Of a stretch of DNA of 64,000 nt, positions 33,511-46,688 are shown piece after piece. The notes below the pieces were generated by a model, which ran no database searches, was not told the origin of the DNA, and saw nothing but the letters and a program-made list of their open reading frames with translations. Every line of letters starts with the position of its first letter. The stretch's first letter is position 1. The translations under genes and the position numbers were made by a program. The DNA comes from Colletes latitarsis. Taxonomy: Eukaryota; Arthropoda; Insecta; Hymenoptera; Colletidae. The DNA is taken from positions 26,750,479 through 26,814,478 of the forward strand of contig NC_135147.1 of the NCBI RefSeq assembly GCF_051014445.1, written 5' to 3'.

Positions 33511-34977
33511 TTATTTCAATTCATTCTCCATCTTTTGTATTATCTCCAGCAATAGCTTCTGCTGCATATCCCTACGAAGTCTGTCCTGTAGCTCTTCCAA
33601 CATTGGTCCGCCTTTCATGAACTCTTTTAAATCGTGTAGCGTACCATTTGCTATTCTATGATCCGTAATACGATCCTGATTATAATTATACGTTCTAATC
33701 TTCTCATTTCTCGATCTCATTCCCATCTGCTTCTTGCGCAACGTGGCAATGAATGACGTTTGCTTAGAAACTTCCTGCTGGTACAGTATACTTCTCAACT
33801 TCAATAGCGCCCACTTTTTATTCTTTATTTGAGATCTATCTATCTGGCACGTGACGATCGTGCCGGTAGGTATATGGACCACTCTAACTGCAGAGCTTGT
33901 GGTATTTACATGCTGGCCGCCTGCTCCAGACGCCCTTTTCGCTTCTATTTTCAAATCTTTATCGTTCAAATTAATTTCTATGTCCTTAGGTTCTGGCAAA
34001 ACCTGTACCACAGCCGTACTCGTATGCATTCGGCCGCTTTTTTCTGTCGTCGGTATTCTTTGTACCCTGTGTACGCCACTTTCGTATTTTAAGTTTTTAA
34101 AGGCTTTTTCGCTTGATATCACCATAGTGACATTCCTCAAACCACCTTGCTCGCTGTTATCTGATTCAATTATTTCGTAATCTAATCCTAAATAGTTCAG
34201 GTACCCCTCATACATAGTTAATAAATCTTTAACAAAGAACATAGCCTCCTGACCTCCTACACCCGGCACTATCTCAACAACAATATTTTCGTAACTTTCC
34301 TCCCCTAAATTTTCTACAATTGTATCCAATATCCTTTCGTCTATGTCTAGTAAGTGTTTTTCATACACAGATTTCTCTTCCATAGCGAGGCTCTTTAATT
34401 CTTTGTCATTGTCGACTGAAAATCAATTTATATCATTTAGTTATTACCAATAGGGATAAATATTTTACTTTGATGTACAAGTGTGCTACAAAGTAGTGTA
34501 ACTCGTGACATAGATGCAAATGATTCTTCCGGTTACTTAGTTTCAAACCAATAACATTCTCTGTAATATGCAAATATACATTTAAAAAAACAAATGCCAC
34601 TACTTTGTAGCTATGCTTGATAGTACGAGGAATGTTTGAAACTTACCAAGTTCTTCTAAATTCTTAAGATTCTCTGTTATCTTGAGCTTTTCGTTCAACA
34701 ATTCTGTCACTGTTTGCAACTTAAGAATCTCCACAATGCTTTCGTTTTCCTGGTCGTTATTTTTATACGCGTTCGTAAGGTGATTCAAGTACCATTCAAC
34801 GTTCGCGTTGGTCGGTGATAAATTCGTTTTCGAGCTAAACAATTTGCAAGGCACGAATGGAAACTCTCTATTGAGGTTAAGTAACAATGGTAACCAAGAT
34901 TCGAATTTAACTTTATTCGTGACATTCCCATAATATCGGCAAGTATGAAACTTACATCGCCGTGTAAGAGACAACAT
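33511..34977 (-). CDS. mRF1: Mitochondrial peptide chain release factor 1 (mtRF1/mtRF1a family)
   Basis: Two exons on the minus strand: 34977-34647 and 34415-33511. The intron has donor cttg|gtaagt and acceptor attttcag. They join to a 411-residue frame. The N-terminus (MLSLTRRCKFHTCRYYG) is basic with no acidic residue, like a mitochondrial presequence. The class-I release factor core follows: the PxT codon-recognition tripeptide reads PTT at about residues 232-234, and the catalytic GGQ in GAGGQHVNTT is at about 276-278, with the usual downstream conserved blocks. Known role: recognises UAA/UAG in mitochondrial ribosomes and triggers hydrolysis of the finished peptide. One intron is small (231 bp). 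It points away from the Sfmbt gene, with 3 kb between them. Confidence 0.93.
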
Positions 34978-35907
34978 ACTTTTTACTGTGTGTCGCGTAA
35001 ATTATGTGTCATAAAATCACGAGCATTTCTCAGAAAAAAACATCCCTCTGCATCGCAATATTTACAACTGAAGTGAGCAACATATGTGTCGTCTGCTAGC
35101 AGTATGGGAAACATTAGAAAACTATAAATCGTCAAAATACTCGTCCGAATACTTTACGAGAAATATATTCTTCGAATTAACTAAAAATATTTATCGTACG
35201 ATGTCCAAATTCATTTTTATTCGAGGGAACGATATTTTCGGAAAAATCAACGTCGAATCGTTCTTTTGATGTTTCGGATTTGTTGTTTGATAACGACAGG
35301 TTGAAACTACAAATTCGAGAGTTTTTTACAATCTCGATTCAATTAAGTTTATCCTGTTTTTCACAACGCTGAAAAAACACGATACGTATACGTTTTCTTG
35401 CATATGATTTATTTCTACGTCGTTACGTCGAATTGTAACACATTCGTTTCGTGCACGTTATGTTCCTTCGAACGTGCATCGTTGATTTCTCGCATGTAGA
35501 ATTAAATAGTCGCTGTATGTCGTTATTTCGTTTAATAAATCTCTGTGCATCGAAAAGTATGTACGTGCGTAAACAGTATGCGTATGGAAATGGAACGAAA
35601 AACATGTTGCACCAATTGTATCGATTTTCTAACGAGTACATGCGTACGATTCGTTGCTAATATATTTCGGTCTTATTTATGTAACGTTATATGAATAATG
35701 ATGTACAAAGTATACCGCACGAAAGTATTCAGATTGCTATAACGTACAAAGAAAAAAACAATAGTAGTTTGTAATACTCGCGCATTGAACAAGTGCGGTC
35801 GTATTTCGTTGGTAGAGTCGACTGGATTTACGATTAATTTACGAGAGGCATGTGTCAAGATATAATAACATATAAAAGGTACGACTTTACTAAGCATATA
35901 TATATAG
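34978..35907. other. Intergenic, promoter side of the release factor gene
   Basis: AT-rich sequence with short frames only. No recognised gene or repeat apart from the elements that begin at 35908. Confidence 0.4.
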
Positions 35908-36168
35908 GCAAGGGCGTAGCCAGGGTGGGGCACATGGGGCACTTGTCACCTACTAGTTATTTATAAATAAATATATACTAGAACCCATTTCGTATACAAA
36001 AACTAAATAGAGCAAAGTGAGAACAGACAAGCGAGAGAATAAACCTTTATAGACAAATATACATATAAACGAAATTCGTACATAAAATGTATATTGTATT
36101 GAAAATTACTAATTAAATTTTAATTTAGCATTTTCGTCCCTTAGACAAAATTCTGACTACGCCATTGC
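35908..36168. repeat. MITE with GGCGTAGCCAGG-type ends
   Basis: The left end gcaagggcgtagccaggg and the right end tctgactacgccattgc are imperfect inverted repeats bounding about 261 bp of AT-rich non-coding DNA. This terminal motif is common on small DNA transposon derivatives in insects. The target-site duplication is unclear. Confidence 0.65.
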
Positions 36169-36277
36169 ATACAGGATGGTCCATTATGTTTTATACTTTA
36201 CACGACTGACCTATTTCGTAAAGGTAATCGAACGTAACGTGATACAAGTATTTTCATAAGTATAACAAAAATAATAC

Positions 36278-37012
36278 ACAGGGTATCCCAGATTTCAATG
36301 GCCAAACTTTGTCAGAATATTCTATAGGACCAAATAAGAAAAAAATAGTCTGTAAACATAGGTCGTTTAAAGCTTTGTTTATGACAAAAATACGAAATAA
36401 TAAGGGAACAATATTGGACTCATTGATAGAAGTGGGATGCAATGCTAGAATAGATCAGCAATATTTACGTTTAGTCTGTTTACGAGAGCTGTGTTTATTA
36501 TGCGAAGTTACTAAACACTTTGAAGGTAATTTTCGTCGGTATCATTAGTAAGTTGGATTTCGTACGGAAATGGCTCTATTATTTACGAGTTACGAGTATA
36601 TAGAATGCACTTCATTTACGATTTATAGAATGGGAATGCTCGAGTTGCTGCGAGGCAAATATCAACTGTCATGGCCGTGTCCACAGTTTAGCCTCCAAGA
36701 TTGTCCAATGTCGTGTCGCTCGACTTTTATCCGCGGGGAATTTTAAAAGAAAATATGAATTGAACGAGAATAAATTCGCTTAATGAATTAATACGAAAAC
36801 CTGATGATGCGTTCGATCTATCGAGACAAGATAAAAATGATCATTGTTAATCTAGTATTGTCAAGTATGGTAGATAATTTGGAAAGGAGTTTTAATTATT
36901 TGTGGAAGTCCTTTACCACAAAACACGTGTAATTTATGTCTGAAAAAGTTATTGTATAATATAAAAAATAAGCAAGTTATTCCAAGTGACGAAGTTAGAT
37001 GGGACACCCTGT
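36278..37012. repeat. Inverted-repeat element with ACAGGGTRTCCCA ends
   Basis: acagggtatccca at the left and its inverse tgggacaccctgt at the right bound about 735 bp. A second similar terminus (tacaggatggtccat) lies at about 36170 and may belong to a nested copy. The 79-codon frame at 36309-36548 inside is not recognisable as a transposase. Confidence 0.55.
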
Positions 37013-37883
37013 ATATATACTTCAAACGTGATCTTGCTTCACTTCATTTTCTTTGAAGTCGACAGTTACCGGTCACTATCTCGAACCTCGCTAGGTTAAT
37101 CCTTTTATTCTTCGAACAATATGAGCCTCATAAGCATTTGATCGATATACGTGCACGATGAACTATAGGCGTTTGCTGAAACAATTAATGCTATTGTAGA
37201 AATCTTGCACACAGTACACAAGATAGAGAATCCATTTACTGCCATCCTGAACTATTTTACTTAGAATACGTACTCTTGTAAGTCGAAAACAAATGAATGA
37301 ATGGAGAAACCTATGCTTTCGACGAACGATTAAGAGAAATGTAATATTGTCAGTGTTGGTTGTTCGGATTAATTGACCTTTCACCCTGCTAAGAATTTCA
37401 AATCTTAGAATAGAAAGGGTTAAAAGACTGGTACTGTTACTCGGTTCGGTCGGTTTAAACGAAAAAATGCGATGCGACGAATGATCGCGAAAGGTCTCGC
37501 ATCTTTCTGCGTAAAAGTAAGATACGCGAACGTGAGCCACGGAAGGAAAAAAAACGTTAACAGTTCGCGAATAGTGGGAAAGGGTTAAAGCGTTCGTGCA
37601 GTCGAGTGTACGTGGCAAAAGGGGGGTCGTTTCGTGAAATATTGCCGAAGGTGATTCAAAACGTTGCCCAATTCGATGTAGGTAGTTCTGATATTCGGGA
37701 CGAGTGCGCCAAACGTACTGCACGAGAGAGAGAGATAGGAGACAACGGTTAGAGCGAGAAAGGGGAATACACACGCACGGTAGGCCAGTATAGAGCGGCA
37801 CGGGCAGCTACGATTGACGGTACTATTTTTCATTAAAACAAGCACCACGGAAATTTCGAAAAATAGGCGCACGCCGCACCACG

Positions 37884-38000
37884 GTAAGTTGCAAAATCCT
37901 CTACGATCCGTTAGTAAACGTTTGTTGCTAACTAACAACGCGTTTTGTTCGCCGTCGATTAACGACGAATTGAAATTGATCACGATGAATTTATGTGCAG
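37884..38000 (+). other. Probable 5' UTR intron of Sfmbt
   Basis: A strong donor (ccacg|gtaagt at 37884) and acceptor (ttatgtgcag ending at 38000) bracket 117 bp, 24 bases before the start codon at 38025. The sequence before 37884 is therefore a likely non-coding first exon and promoter. No coding sequence with a zinc finger is seen there. Confidence 0.55.
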
Positions 38001-38024
38001 GCCTTATAATATTATAACGAAACC

Positions 38025-41000
38025 ATGGAACCTTGCGAGAATCGAATACAAGAGAAAGTGCAAGAAGGAGGTGAGATTAAATTAATAAACGTGACTGAAA
38101 TTAATTCGCGGTTGTCGTTGGCGCGATTTTTATTATATAACGTCGACGATTGTTTGCGGTAAATTTTACGATTTCTATTATTTCGTAACCTTTTAAAGTT
38201 TTTGAACTCTGGTCTCAACTGTCGGTCGGTGATTCCATTATAATGGTGTTTCGTTGCACGTTCACGGTGCTTTTCATTTTTCATTTCGAAAACAATTACC
38301 GATGTTTATGCGTGACTCGTTGATAAAACGCGCGAAAGAATTTATTTTCTTTCGTTGATCGTAACATCGTGATAGTGATTCGTTTGTAATCTGCGATAGT
38401 GCTTGAAAACGCAGTCTCGAGCAACGTGATATTCGATTCTTTTTTTTTTTTTTTAATCAAACGTTATTGTGTTTTAATTTTCGAATATATTTATATTTGA
38501 TAAATAAAAATAATTTTTTATATACATGTGTATATATATATATATATTCGGGGAAATTAAGTTTTGGAACAATATTATTATATTTTATTTGCTCCAGTTA
38601 CAAAATAGATACTGTAATATATTCACAAAAGTATGTGTTTAAGTTAAAAAATATGTTTAATGCACTAATTATTATTTCAAAATTATAATTTGTTGAAATT
38701 TTATGTGGTAATTGGTTTTTCAGAATATGGATTTTCTTGGCAAGATTATCTTGATGTTACAAAGAGCGTCGAGGTGCCTCAAATTATGTTTCCTCATGTG
38801 GAGCTTACGCTTCAGAGCAGTATCGAAATTGGTATGTCCCTTGAGGTGCCGATTCCAACAAGCTTGGATAAGGAAAACATCAGATATTGGGTGGCTTCCA
38901 TTGTTATGGCATGCGGTCCTTTGTTGCGATTACGTTATTTTGGGGGTGATGATAGATCACTGGAATTTTGGTTCAACCTTACCAAAGAAGCTGCTCATGA
39001 ACTTGGCTGGTGTGTGAAAAATAATAAGAAGTTAGAACCACCTGATATTGTACTTCAACGATCACCTAATTGCGTGGAGAAGTTGCCTGAATATTTAACA
39101 ACAGCTCGGACTGTTCCTACAGAAATGTTGTCAGGGGTTGGTTGCAAACTTGTGAAAAAGTTAACAAAAAAAGAAGCAAATATCGTTAATGTTTAATGTT
39201 TTTTCTTTTATTGTCTACACAGGATGGTCTCAGCATGACTGAGAGAATCAAACAAGGCATGAAGGTTGAAGTTAGCGATACACTGCATCCTTACAAATTA
39301 TGGGTGGCTACGGTAAGAAACAGCAAATACGTTTTATTTAGTTACGGTTTACTTCAAAATTAATGTTCTCTATTTTTTATCACAGATTGTAGAAAATGTA
39401 GGTGGACGCCTTCTACTGAGATACGACACCCCCAGTTCATTGAATAAAGATTTTTGGATGTTTTGTACATCAGAGCATCTTCATCCATACGGATTCACGT
39501 CTAAATCCGATTCCACTTGGTTTTTAGAACCGCCCAGTTCTATTGTAGACATGCATACGTACGAAGAATGGAAAGATTTATTAGAATCCATACCAAAAAA
39601 TAACGATCTACCGGAAGAACTATTTCTCAATAACATAGAACATACAAAGCACGAATTTAAAGTTGGCATGAAACTAGAAGCTTTAAGTCCAATTCATCAA
39701 TCGAAGATATGCCCGGCTACAGTTATAAAAGTATTTGACGATACTTACTTCCTTGTACGTATTGATACGTACGATAAATTGTTAAAAGATATCGATATTG
39801 AGACGTGTATGTACAATAGTACAGAAAAAAATACTTGGCTATGCACAGCAGAACATCCGTATATCTTTCCAGTTGGATGGGCAAAGAAAAACAATATTAA
39901 GTAAATATAATATTTATTTCTAATATTTCATTTGTATATTTCTATAATCGTGGCTTAACATTTTATTATTTTTCAGAATTGCACAACCAAAAGGTTGGAC
40001 TACGGAAAAGGACGACTTTGATTGGGACGAATATTTAACAGACACTCAAACGACCGCTGCAGACGAAACGTTATTTTTCGAAAGGCAAAGTGCCACTGAT
40101 GCAGGCTTCGAATGTGGCATGAGATTAGAAGCAGTTGATCCAGAATGCGAAAACATTATATGCGCTGCACATATTACTAAAATCGTTGACAATCTCTTAT
40201 GGTTAATGTTAGACAATTATGAAAACACTAGGCCAGAACACATAGTAGATATGCATTCCCTACAAATATTTCCCGTCGGATGGTGTGAATCTAATCATTA
40301 TCCATTGAAACCACCAAAGGACTATATAGAGCTTTGTAAAAAGCTTCAAACGCCGGTTAAAGACGACAAGAAAAGCAATGTTCTAGATATACCTATATCT
40401 GAACCACGCTCGTCGTTATGGTGTCCAAAGATCTATTTCAATTACCGTTGTTTCACGGGACCTATGATCTCCAAAGGGAAATTAGCAACTCTGCCGAAAG
40501 CAGTGGGTCCTGGTCCCGTGATTCTAGTTATGAGAGAAGTTTTATCGATGATTGTATCTGTCGGATACAGAAGCGCGCGGATATTGAAAGTGCTTCAATG
40601 TGATTCGAAACCAGATCCCGGTTATCATTTGGAAGTTTTGAAGGCAAAGCATAAAAACAATACATATCGTGCCAGCGTAGCTGTCGTCACCTCAGGAGAT
40701 ATGGTGGCTGATTTCTGTAGAAATATCTGCAAGAAACTAATGGTATGCCCAAACTTGTTTGGTCCTCTGTACGTGCCCGAAAACGAATGCCCGGATAAAT
40801 GCCATAAGACGTCCAAAGCGAAATTCAGTAAGTGACTAAGCATATGAGCTTGTCAGGCGATGATTTAATATTATTGCAGAGTATATGTTAACTTGAAATG
40901 GTATTTTATTTTAGCGGCATCGGTGGGTACTGGGAGGAGAGGAAAGCCAAAGGGTTACACAAGTATTATGGTGCAAAAACCAAAGCCGTGGGGCGGTAGA

Positions 41001-41793
41001 CGGAAAAGGAGACGTGGCAGATGGGCAAACAGAGAAAAGGATGCTCAGGACGATTACGACCACGAGGACGAACTGCCATTCATGTCGTTGGATTTAGCGA
41101 AACATATATCAGGAATCGAGGAAACTCTCGATGGAAGAGCGCCGCTCTCTGAAATAGATATCATGATCCAGAAAGGTTTGGAGAAGTCGGACAAGTCGGA
41201 CGAATTTAAAACCGAACCGCCGTCGAGTAACGCGTCGGAAGATTCGGGAAGTTCGTTTAACGACAGAAAGACGAAAGATAGAGGAAGCCCCAACAGTTTG
41301 AGTAACAAGCAACATTCGTCGAAGTATAGCCAGAGTAATTCCGTCACCAGGGCAAGTAAGAGAGAACGAGATTGGGATACGAGTATCGAGTCCGATTGCT
41401 CGGAAGCGGACGCCGAATACGTCAGAATGCAGAAGAAACAAAGGCGCCCGAAAACGCGGAAGCTGGACTCGAATCCGTTGTTTTGGAGCGTAGACGATGT
41501 GTTCAGATACTTGAGAAAAACGAACGACTGCAAAGATATCGCGTACCGGGTTAAACAAGAGGTAAAAAGACAATAATCATAAAGTGGTCGAACGTATTCC
41601 ATTAACATATTTCATTCAACAGGAAATTGACGGATTGGCGTTTTTATTGTTGAATCTACCGTCTCTGACCCAACACATGAAATTACGAACCAGTTTAGCG
41701 ATGAAGCTTTGCCGTCACGTGGAACAAGTCAAAGTTACATTCTTTCTACGACACATCAACGAAATAGAACCGGAACAGTATCAAATTGTATAA
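38025..41793 (+). CDS. Sfmbt: Sfmbt: Scm-like protein with four MBT domains
   Basis: Seven exons: 38025-38070, 38724-39136, 39223-39312, 39386-39900, 39977-40827, 40915-41561, 41623-41793, giving 910 residues. Domains in order: four MBT repeats (about 18-125, 154-250, 260-355 and 370-480; the last two end in FPVGWAKKN and FPVGWCESN), an SLED domain (about 505-615, CPKIYFNYRCFTGP onward), a basic patch (GRRKRRRGRW), a long Ser/Asp-rich linker, and a C-terminal SAM domain from about 815 (WSVDDVFRYL...). Known role: the fly protein pairs with Pho in the PhoRC Polycomb complex, its MBTs bind low-methylated lysines, and SAM links to Scm and PRC1. The model starts only 17 residues before the first MBT and shows no FCS zinc finger. 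Length is close to vertebrate SFMBT1/2. The call is firm; the N-terminus is less certain. Confidence 0.93.
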
Positions 41794-44399
41794 TTTCATT
41801 GATTAGAAAAATTAAATTTATTTTTATTATTTATATAGTGTAACATAATGTACTGTGCGAAACAAAATGACATTAAGATGTTAATTGTATGATATAATGA
41901 CTGAGTGATTTTTAATTTATATAAAAATGCAAGACTGCATTACCATTAAAATAGTGATAGAATATATTTAATCATAGCATGATATATTTAAATTATTTTT
42001 GTTATGTTGCAATTTTTGAATGAAATTAAATTGTACCGATTATACATAAAGTTATTAGCCATATACCTAACGCATCGAAGCATGTTCTTTTTCCATAATG
42101 TATAAAAAAAATTTGTATACAAAAATTATAATCGTGAATTTTCTCCCATCGTTGGTGTTGCTGTTACTAGCATTTATGTAGTACGAATTCTTTAGAATTT
42201 TTATTTACATTCGTAGGCGCAAAATGAACCAAATTTTGATGTAACGCGCAAGTACATTGGCCTAAAATGTACGCTTAAACTGTCGTTTTCGCGTGGCGCA
42301 ATCTAAATTTGCGACAATATTCCTGCATGCTATGCGCCAGACTGTACTTTTTGAAACATCGCCAAACGGTCTACACTGTAGATAACATTTCAAACAAGAA
42401 CAAGTTGCTTCAAATATGTCATTTTGTTTAACGTGTACGCTTATGTGCTTCTGTTATAGATACATTTACAATAATTTTGTTTTAAACTTGTAGTCTTTCC
42501 TTACAGCGAATGCTAGAACAATTGGTGTATCTTTGAATTATCGAGGAAAAAGGCGAGTTGTACAATTAACAATACGAAAGAATGGAATGGATGGGTTATT
42601 ACATCCGTAACGAGTGTTGACTTGTTCAATATCCGGTTCATTTCGTAGAATGCATTCTCTTTCGTACGAGTTCTATCAATTGTCGCCAAAAGAAATGGCG
42701 CGACGAGGTGCTTTGTAAGCAACGCTAGTTACTTCTCCGTGCGTGGTCCGACGATTACCAAATATGCTTACGGATGTAATTGTTACCATAATTTCTATAC
42801 GAAGTACACGGATGCCGTGTTTTAGCTGCCCCGAACACGAGGAAGCCCGTTAATTTTGCTGAATGCGCGTGTAACTGTAGCAACATGGCTTGACCTACAT
42901 TTTTGTTCTAAGCATCCGATCGAACGTTTAAATTTACACAGTCGTATTGCTTATCGCTGCGGGCATTCGCTATTGGCTATACGACGGTATCCTAAAGTTA
43001 TCTTGTCACAATATTAGTACGACAATGTTACGGACATATTTCCATGCGTCGATATTCCGAGAAAAAGCTGCATGAATACACGTTTACGTGTACAGGGAGA
43101 TAAAACTGAAACTTCATTGGCATCCGTTCGATCGGAAGTTCTACTACGTTAATAACAGTACTTTTTTTTATAACAGCGTCAGAACGAAACTTGCGAATTA
43201 AAAATTATGCGTCGATATTTTCGAATAGCGATATGACGTCGTAAGAATATTTTCATACCTTTATTTTTACAGAGGTTATCAATGAATTACGGAGGGATAT
43301 CGATAAAGTTCACCGGATAAACTACCGGTATTCTAGGTAACGGTGAAATTATATCAGAAATGGGTAAAATGTGTTTTAAGAAATATTCGAATACCGTACT
43401 TATTTCTATTCTTTTTGTGGTCAAATGTTAGAAAGTATACATTCGCAAGTTGTATTCTGCAGCTGTGCAACTGCCAGGGGCGGATCTACGAGCCTTCCTT
43501 GAACGGACCAAGGAGGGGCGAAATATGATAGTGTTTTTAAACTTTCATTCGCACAATTTGAAATCTTAATATTTTTGTTCTTGAGGAGTTCGTCTTCCCT
43601 CCCTTAGATTCGCTCCCGACAACTACAGAATACTTTTATTCGGTTTCATTTCGATTCATATTTTAATATGGAATATTTCTTTGCAGGTGGCCGTGAAATA
43701 AACAACGGTTTCCCCATCGATAGAAGTAGAATTTTGGGTACGAAAGTCATCGTATTCGCACCTCGAAGAATAGATCTAACGTTGCGCCAAGTTACCCTCG
43801 TTTAACAGGCGTCACATTTAAAATGTATCACTCTTGTCCCCCTTTCTGCAAAGTGTACGCAGCTGCACTTTAGGATCCTATACATAGCGGCATCGTTTAC
43901 TCGGAGGGCGCGCCTTTTTCGAATCTAGTGCGACAGATATCTTCGATCTGTCTCGAACATTATTGGCTAAAGGATACTAGCTCCTATAAGGGATCGTTCA
44001 CATTGCTTGGCGGAATATCTTCCTCTAAGAAGGTATTCTAGTCTCACATTTTCGAAAAATTGATTCTCTTTGTTTTACATTTGTAACTTCTTAAAAACGT
44101 GGTGTTAAAACGTCGAGCAAGGGACGTTCATTAAAAATGACAGTAGGAATTATTTAACACTAGATTTACGAGCATTGATACCTCTCACGTTGACGATTAT
44201 CTTAAAATACGATTTTTCTTTTAATTAGAATATGTATTCATGCCATTGCATCAATGAAATTCAACATAAGTTGTTAAAAAATAATATTTACGTGTTCTGC
44301 AATTCTAAATATGAGTTCCGTAAAGCTAGTGTTAAGATTCCAAAAAAAGTCCGGTCGCAGTGTGAACGATCCTTAACGCTCGTAAAGGTGTAACGGTGT
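41794..44399. other. Sfmbt 3' region and intergenic DNA
   Basis: AT-rich 3' UTR-like sequence follows the Sfmbt stop codon. The remainder shows only short frames plus one MITE at 43473-43620. No recognised gene. Confidence 0.4.
43473..43620. repeat. 148-bp MITE with CCAGGGGCGGATCTACG-type ends
   Basis: The left end gccaggggcggatctacg pairs imperfectly with an inverted right end cttagattcgctcccgac. The bases AACT occur directly before (43469-43472) and after (43621-43624), a candidate 4-bp target-site duplication. Non-coding. Confidence 0.6.
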
Positions 44400-44588
44400 G
44401 AAGCGAATCAGTGTGCCCGCGGCGTCGAGTGGTGGGGATGTAGCTGTATTGTACATGCAACGTGCACATTTACAGCAGTACAGTACCGTACGGCGCGTCA
44501 CCGTGTGCGAGTCAGTGGTTTTTCGATGATGCCTTGGTGATGACGGGACATTAACGTTCGAACGGTTCCCAAAAAAAAGTGGAGATAG
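44400..44588 (+). promoter_or_regulatory. Candidate promoter and non-coding first exon of neuroglian
   Basis: A relatively GC-rich block ends at a good donor (agatag|gtgagc). A matching acceptor (cattttcag) at 46644 precedes the neuroglian start codon by 44 bases, which implies a 2.1-kb 5' UTR intron. This link is inferred from splice signals only. The 44,600-45,200 stretch has frames on both strands that look like composition effects. Confidence 0.35.
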
Positions 44589-46688
44589 GTGAGCTACTCG
44601 TTAGTGACCGAAGAATTGACCGCTGTGACGCAAAACGAGGTATCGCCCGTGAAAATTCGTGAAACGAACGGGAACAGCGTCGGCGATCAATGTTGGTTCG
44701 CGGGTGTGACCGTTCGTTTGCCCAGCCCCGTGTGTGCTCCCTTTTTCTTTTTCCCTTTTGGTTACCCGCGGGGAAATCCGTTTTCCGACCGACGACCGAT
44801 CGATACGATTTCCTGGAACGTTCGTCGACCGATCAAAACGGATCGTAACGATACATTTAGCTCGAGCTAAAGGCTCTTGAGTATTCGCTCGCGATGTTGT
44901 GATTTCGAAGGACGACTACGGTGAGATCATCGTGACACCATCACCTGTGCACGACCCGAGAAGCAATTCCGGTTTACCGTGTATCCGTTTCTGCTTTTCT
45001 CTTTTTTTGTACCTTTTTCTAGTCTCGTCTCGAGAAATTGACCCTGCGTTTCTGAATCATGTCCGGGTACGATTGACCGGGCACGCTGACACATGTCCAA
45101 TTTATAAGTTTGCCCGTCGGTTTTTTTTGCCGCGGAGAGCACGCCCATTTTTCGCGTCTCCATTGGCAACTGTCGTCTTGTAACATTCTCACGGAATTTG
45201 AAAAACTCGACGATTACCAATAATTCCGGAACGAATCGTATATTCGTTTCAACACCACGGTGGTATTGAATTTTAGCTGTTCAGACTTACGACTCGACGT
45301 ATCATTTAATCTTGAATCGATCAGTTTTATTGTTTTCAGATTTATTGAGAATAAAAGTGTAGAATTATTTTGAAACAACTTTTAAATATGTTAGTCTTTG
45401 TGTTGTTTCATCAACTTCTGGAGGAATATTGAACAACTTAATATAGCTTGAATAACAATATTTTTCCACTTCACAGAGATTGTTGTAAATAAGATTAATA
45501 CCAATGTCAATAAACACTGATAAGGCTCTGTCTAAACTATGTTTAATAGGTTCTTCGGTAGGTTATTCGAGTTTAGAAACTACAAATTTAAAACATTTCT
45601 TTGACCATTCAAATATGAAAGACTGAAATGGTACGACCTGGATAATATAAATCTTTGATCATTTATTTCTTCGTATCTAAGAAACTTCTATTTCATTTGT
45701 ACGTGGTGCATTCCAATTCATTTTGATTACAATAATAATACTGCAGTATCTACAGCCGATTTCAATAAGTATTTAAATGAAATTAATGTTCCTAGTGATT
45801 TATCTAGTAAAGAAAATGGAGATAATTCCGAATTACAAGTAGCTTCATTTAAAATTGAAACATACAATCCAGAGTTCACTCAAATGTAAATGTATTTGTT
45901 CATAAAAAATTAAGTTTTTTGTTGAACTCTCGGCATTCGACGCGAAATACACGAAATATGAAAAACTGTAACCGAAATCGATAGAGACTAGAACCGATGT
46001 GTCTGTAACAGTTATGAGTCATAACTCCCGACATATTTTGGGTTTCACAATTAGTTTAATTCAGAAACAGTTAATTTCGGGACCGTATCAACCATTGATA
46101 CACATTTTCGATTTATTTATTTTTTTAATTCATTTGAAACTGCTAAATTTCAAATTCCAAAACCGACTGTGCAACATTCCGATTCGTACGCATAGTATGA
46201 TGTCATTCGAATAAAAAAAAAAAATAAAAACGTCACTTACGAATGTGAATAGGGGTTTGCAAGTGCCGTCGTAATGATTTCATTCGTCGGGTTCATTTGA
46301 ACCGTGAAGTTTGAAAAGATGAATTTCCGGTTGCAATGTAGCGGCGCTCGGAATGGGAAAATTTATTTTCCCATTCAGACACTGATTTATCATCGAAATA
46401 ACTGGTCGATGGATTAAATATTGAAAACAAACGCTTCACGGTGTTCTCATTCGTCGTCTGTCATTCGAATGAAACGCTAAACTAATTATTACCCACAATT
46501 TTATTCGCACGAATTTAACAGTTTTATTCGTTGGCCGCGAATAAAATTTGATCGACTCTGTCGGTATTTGGATCGAAATTCGATTTCAAACGTTAGATTC
46601 GAATTTACAGGCGCTTCTAAACTTTTATTTTCTAACATTTTCAGGGAGTTATTCTTCTATTTCTAGATCAAGAAAATACCCGCCAATC

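Noticed and set aside
41054..41608. 184-codon minus-strand frame
   Set aside because: It is a shadow of the Ser/Asp-rich linker exon of Sfmbt.
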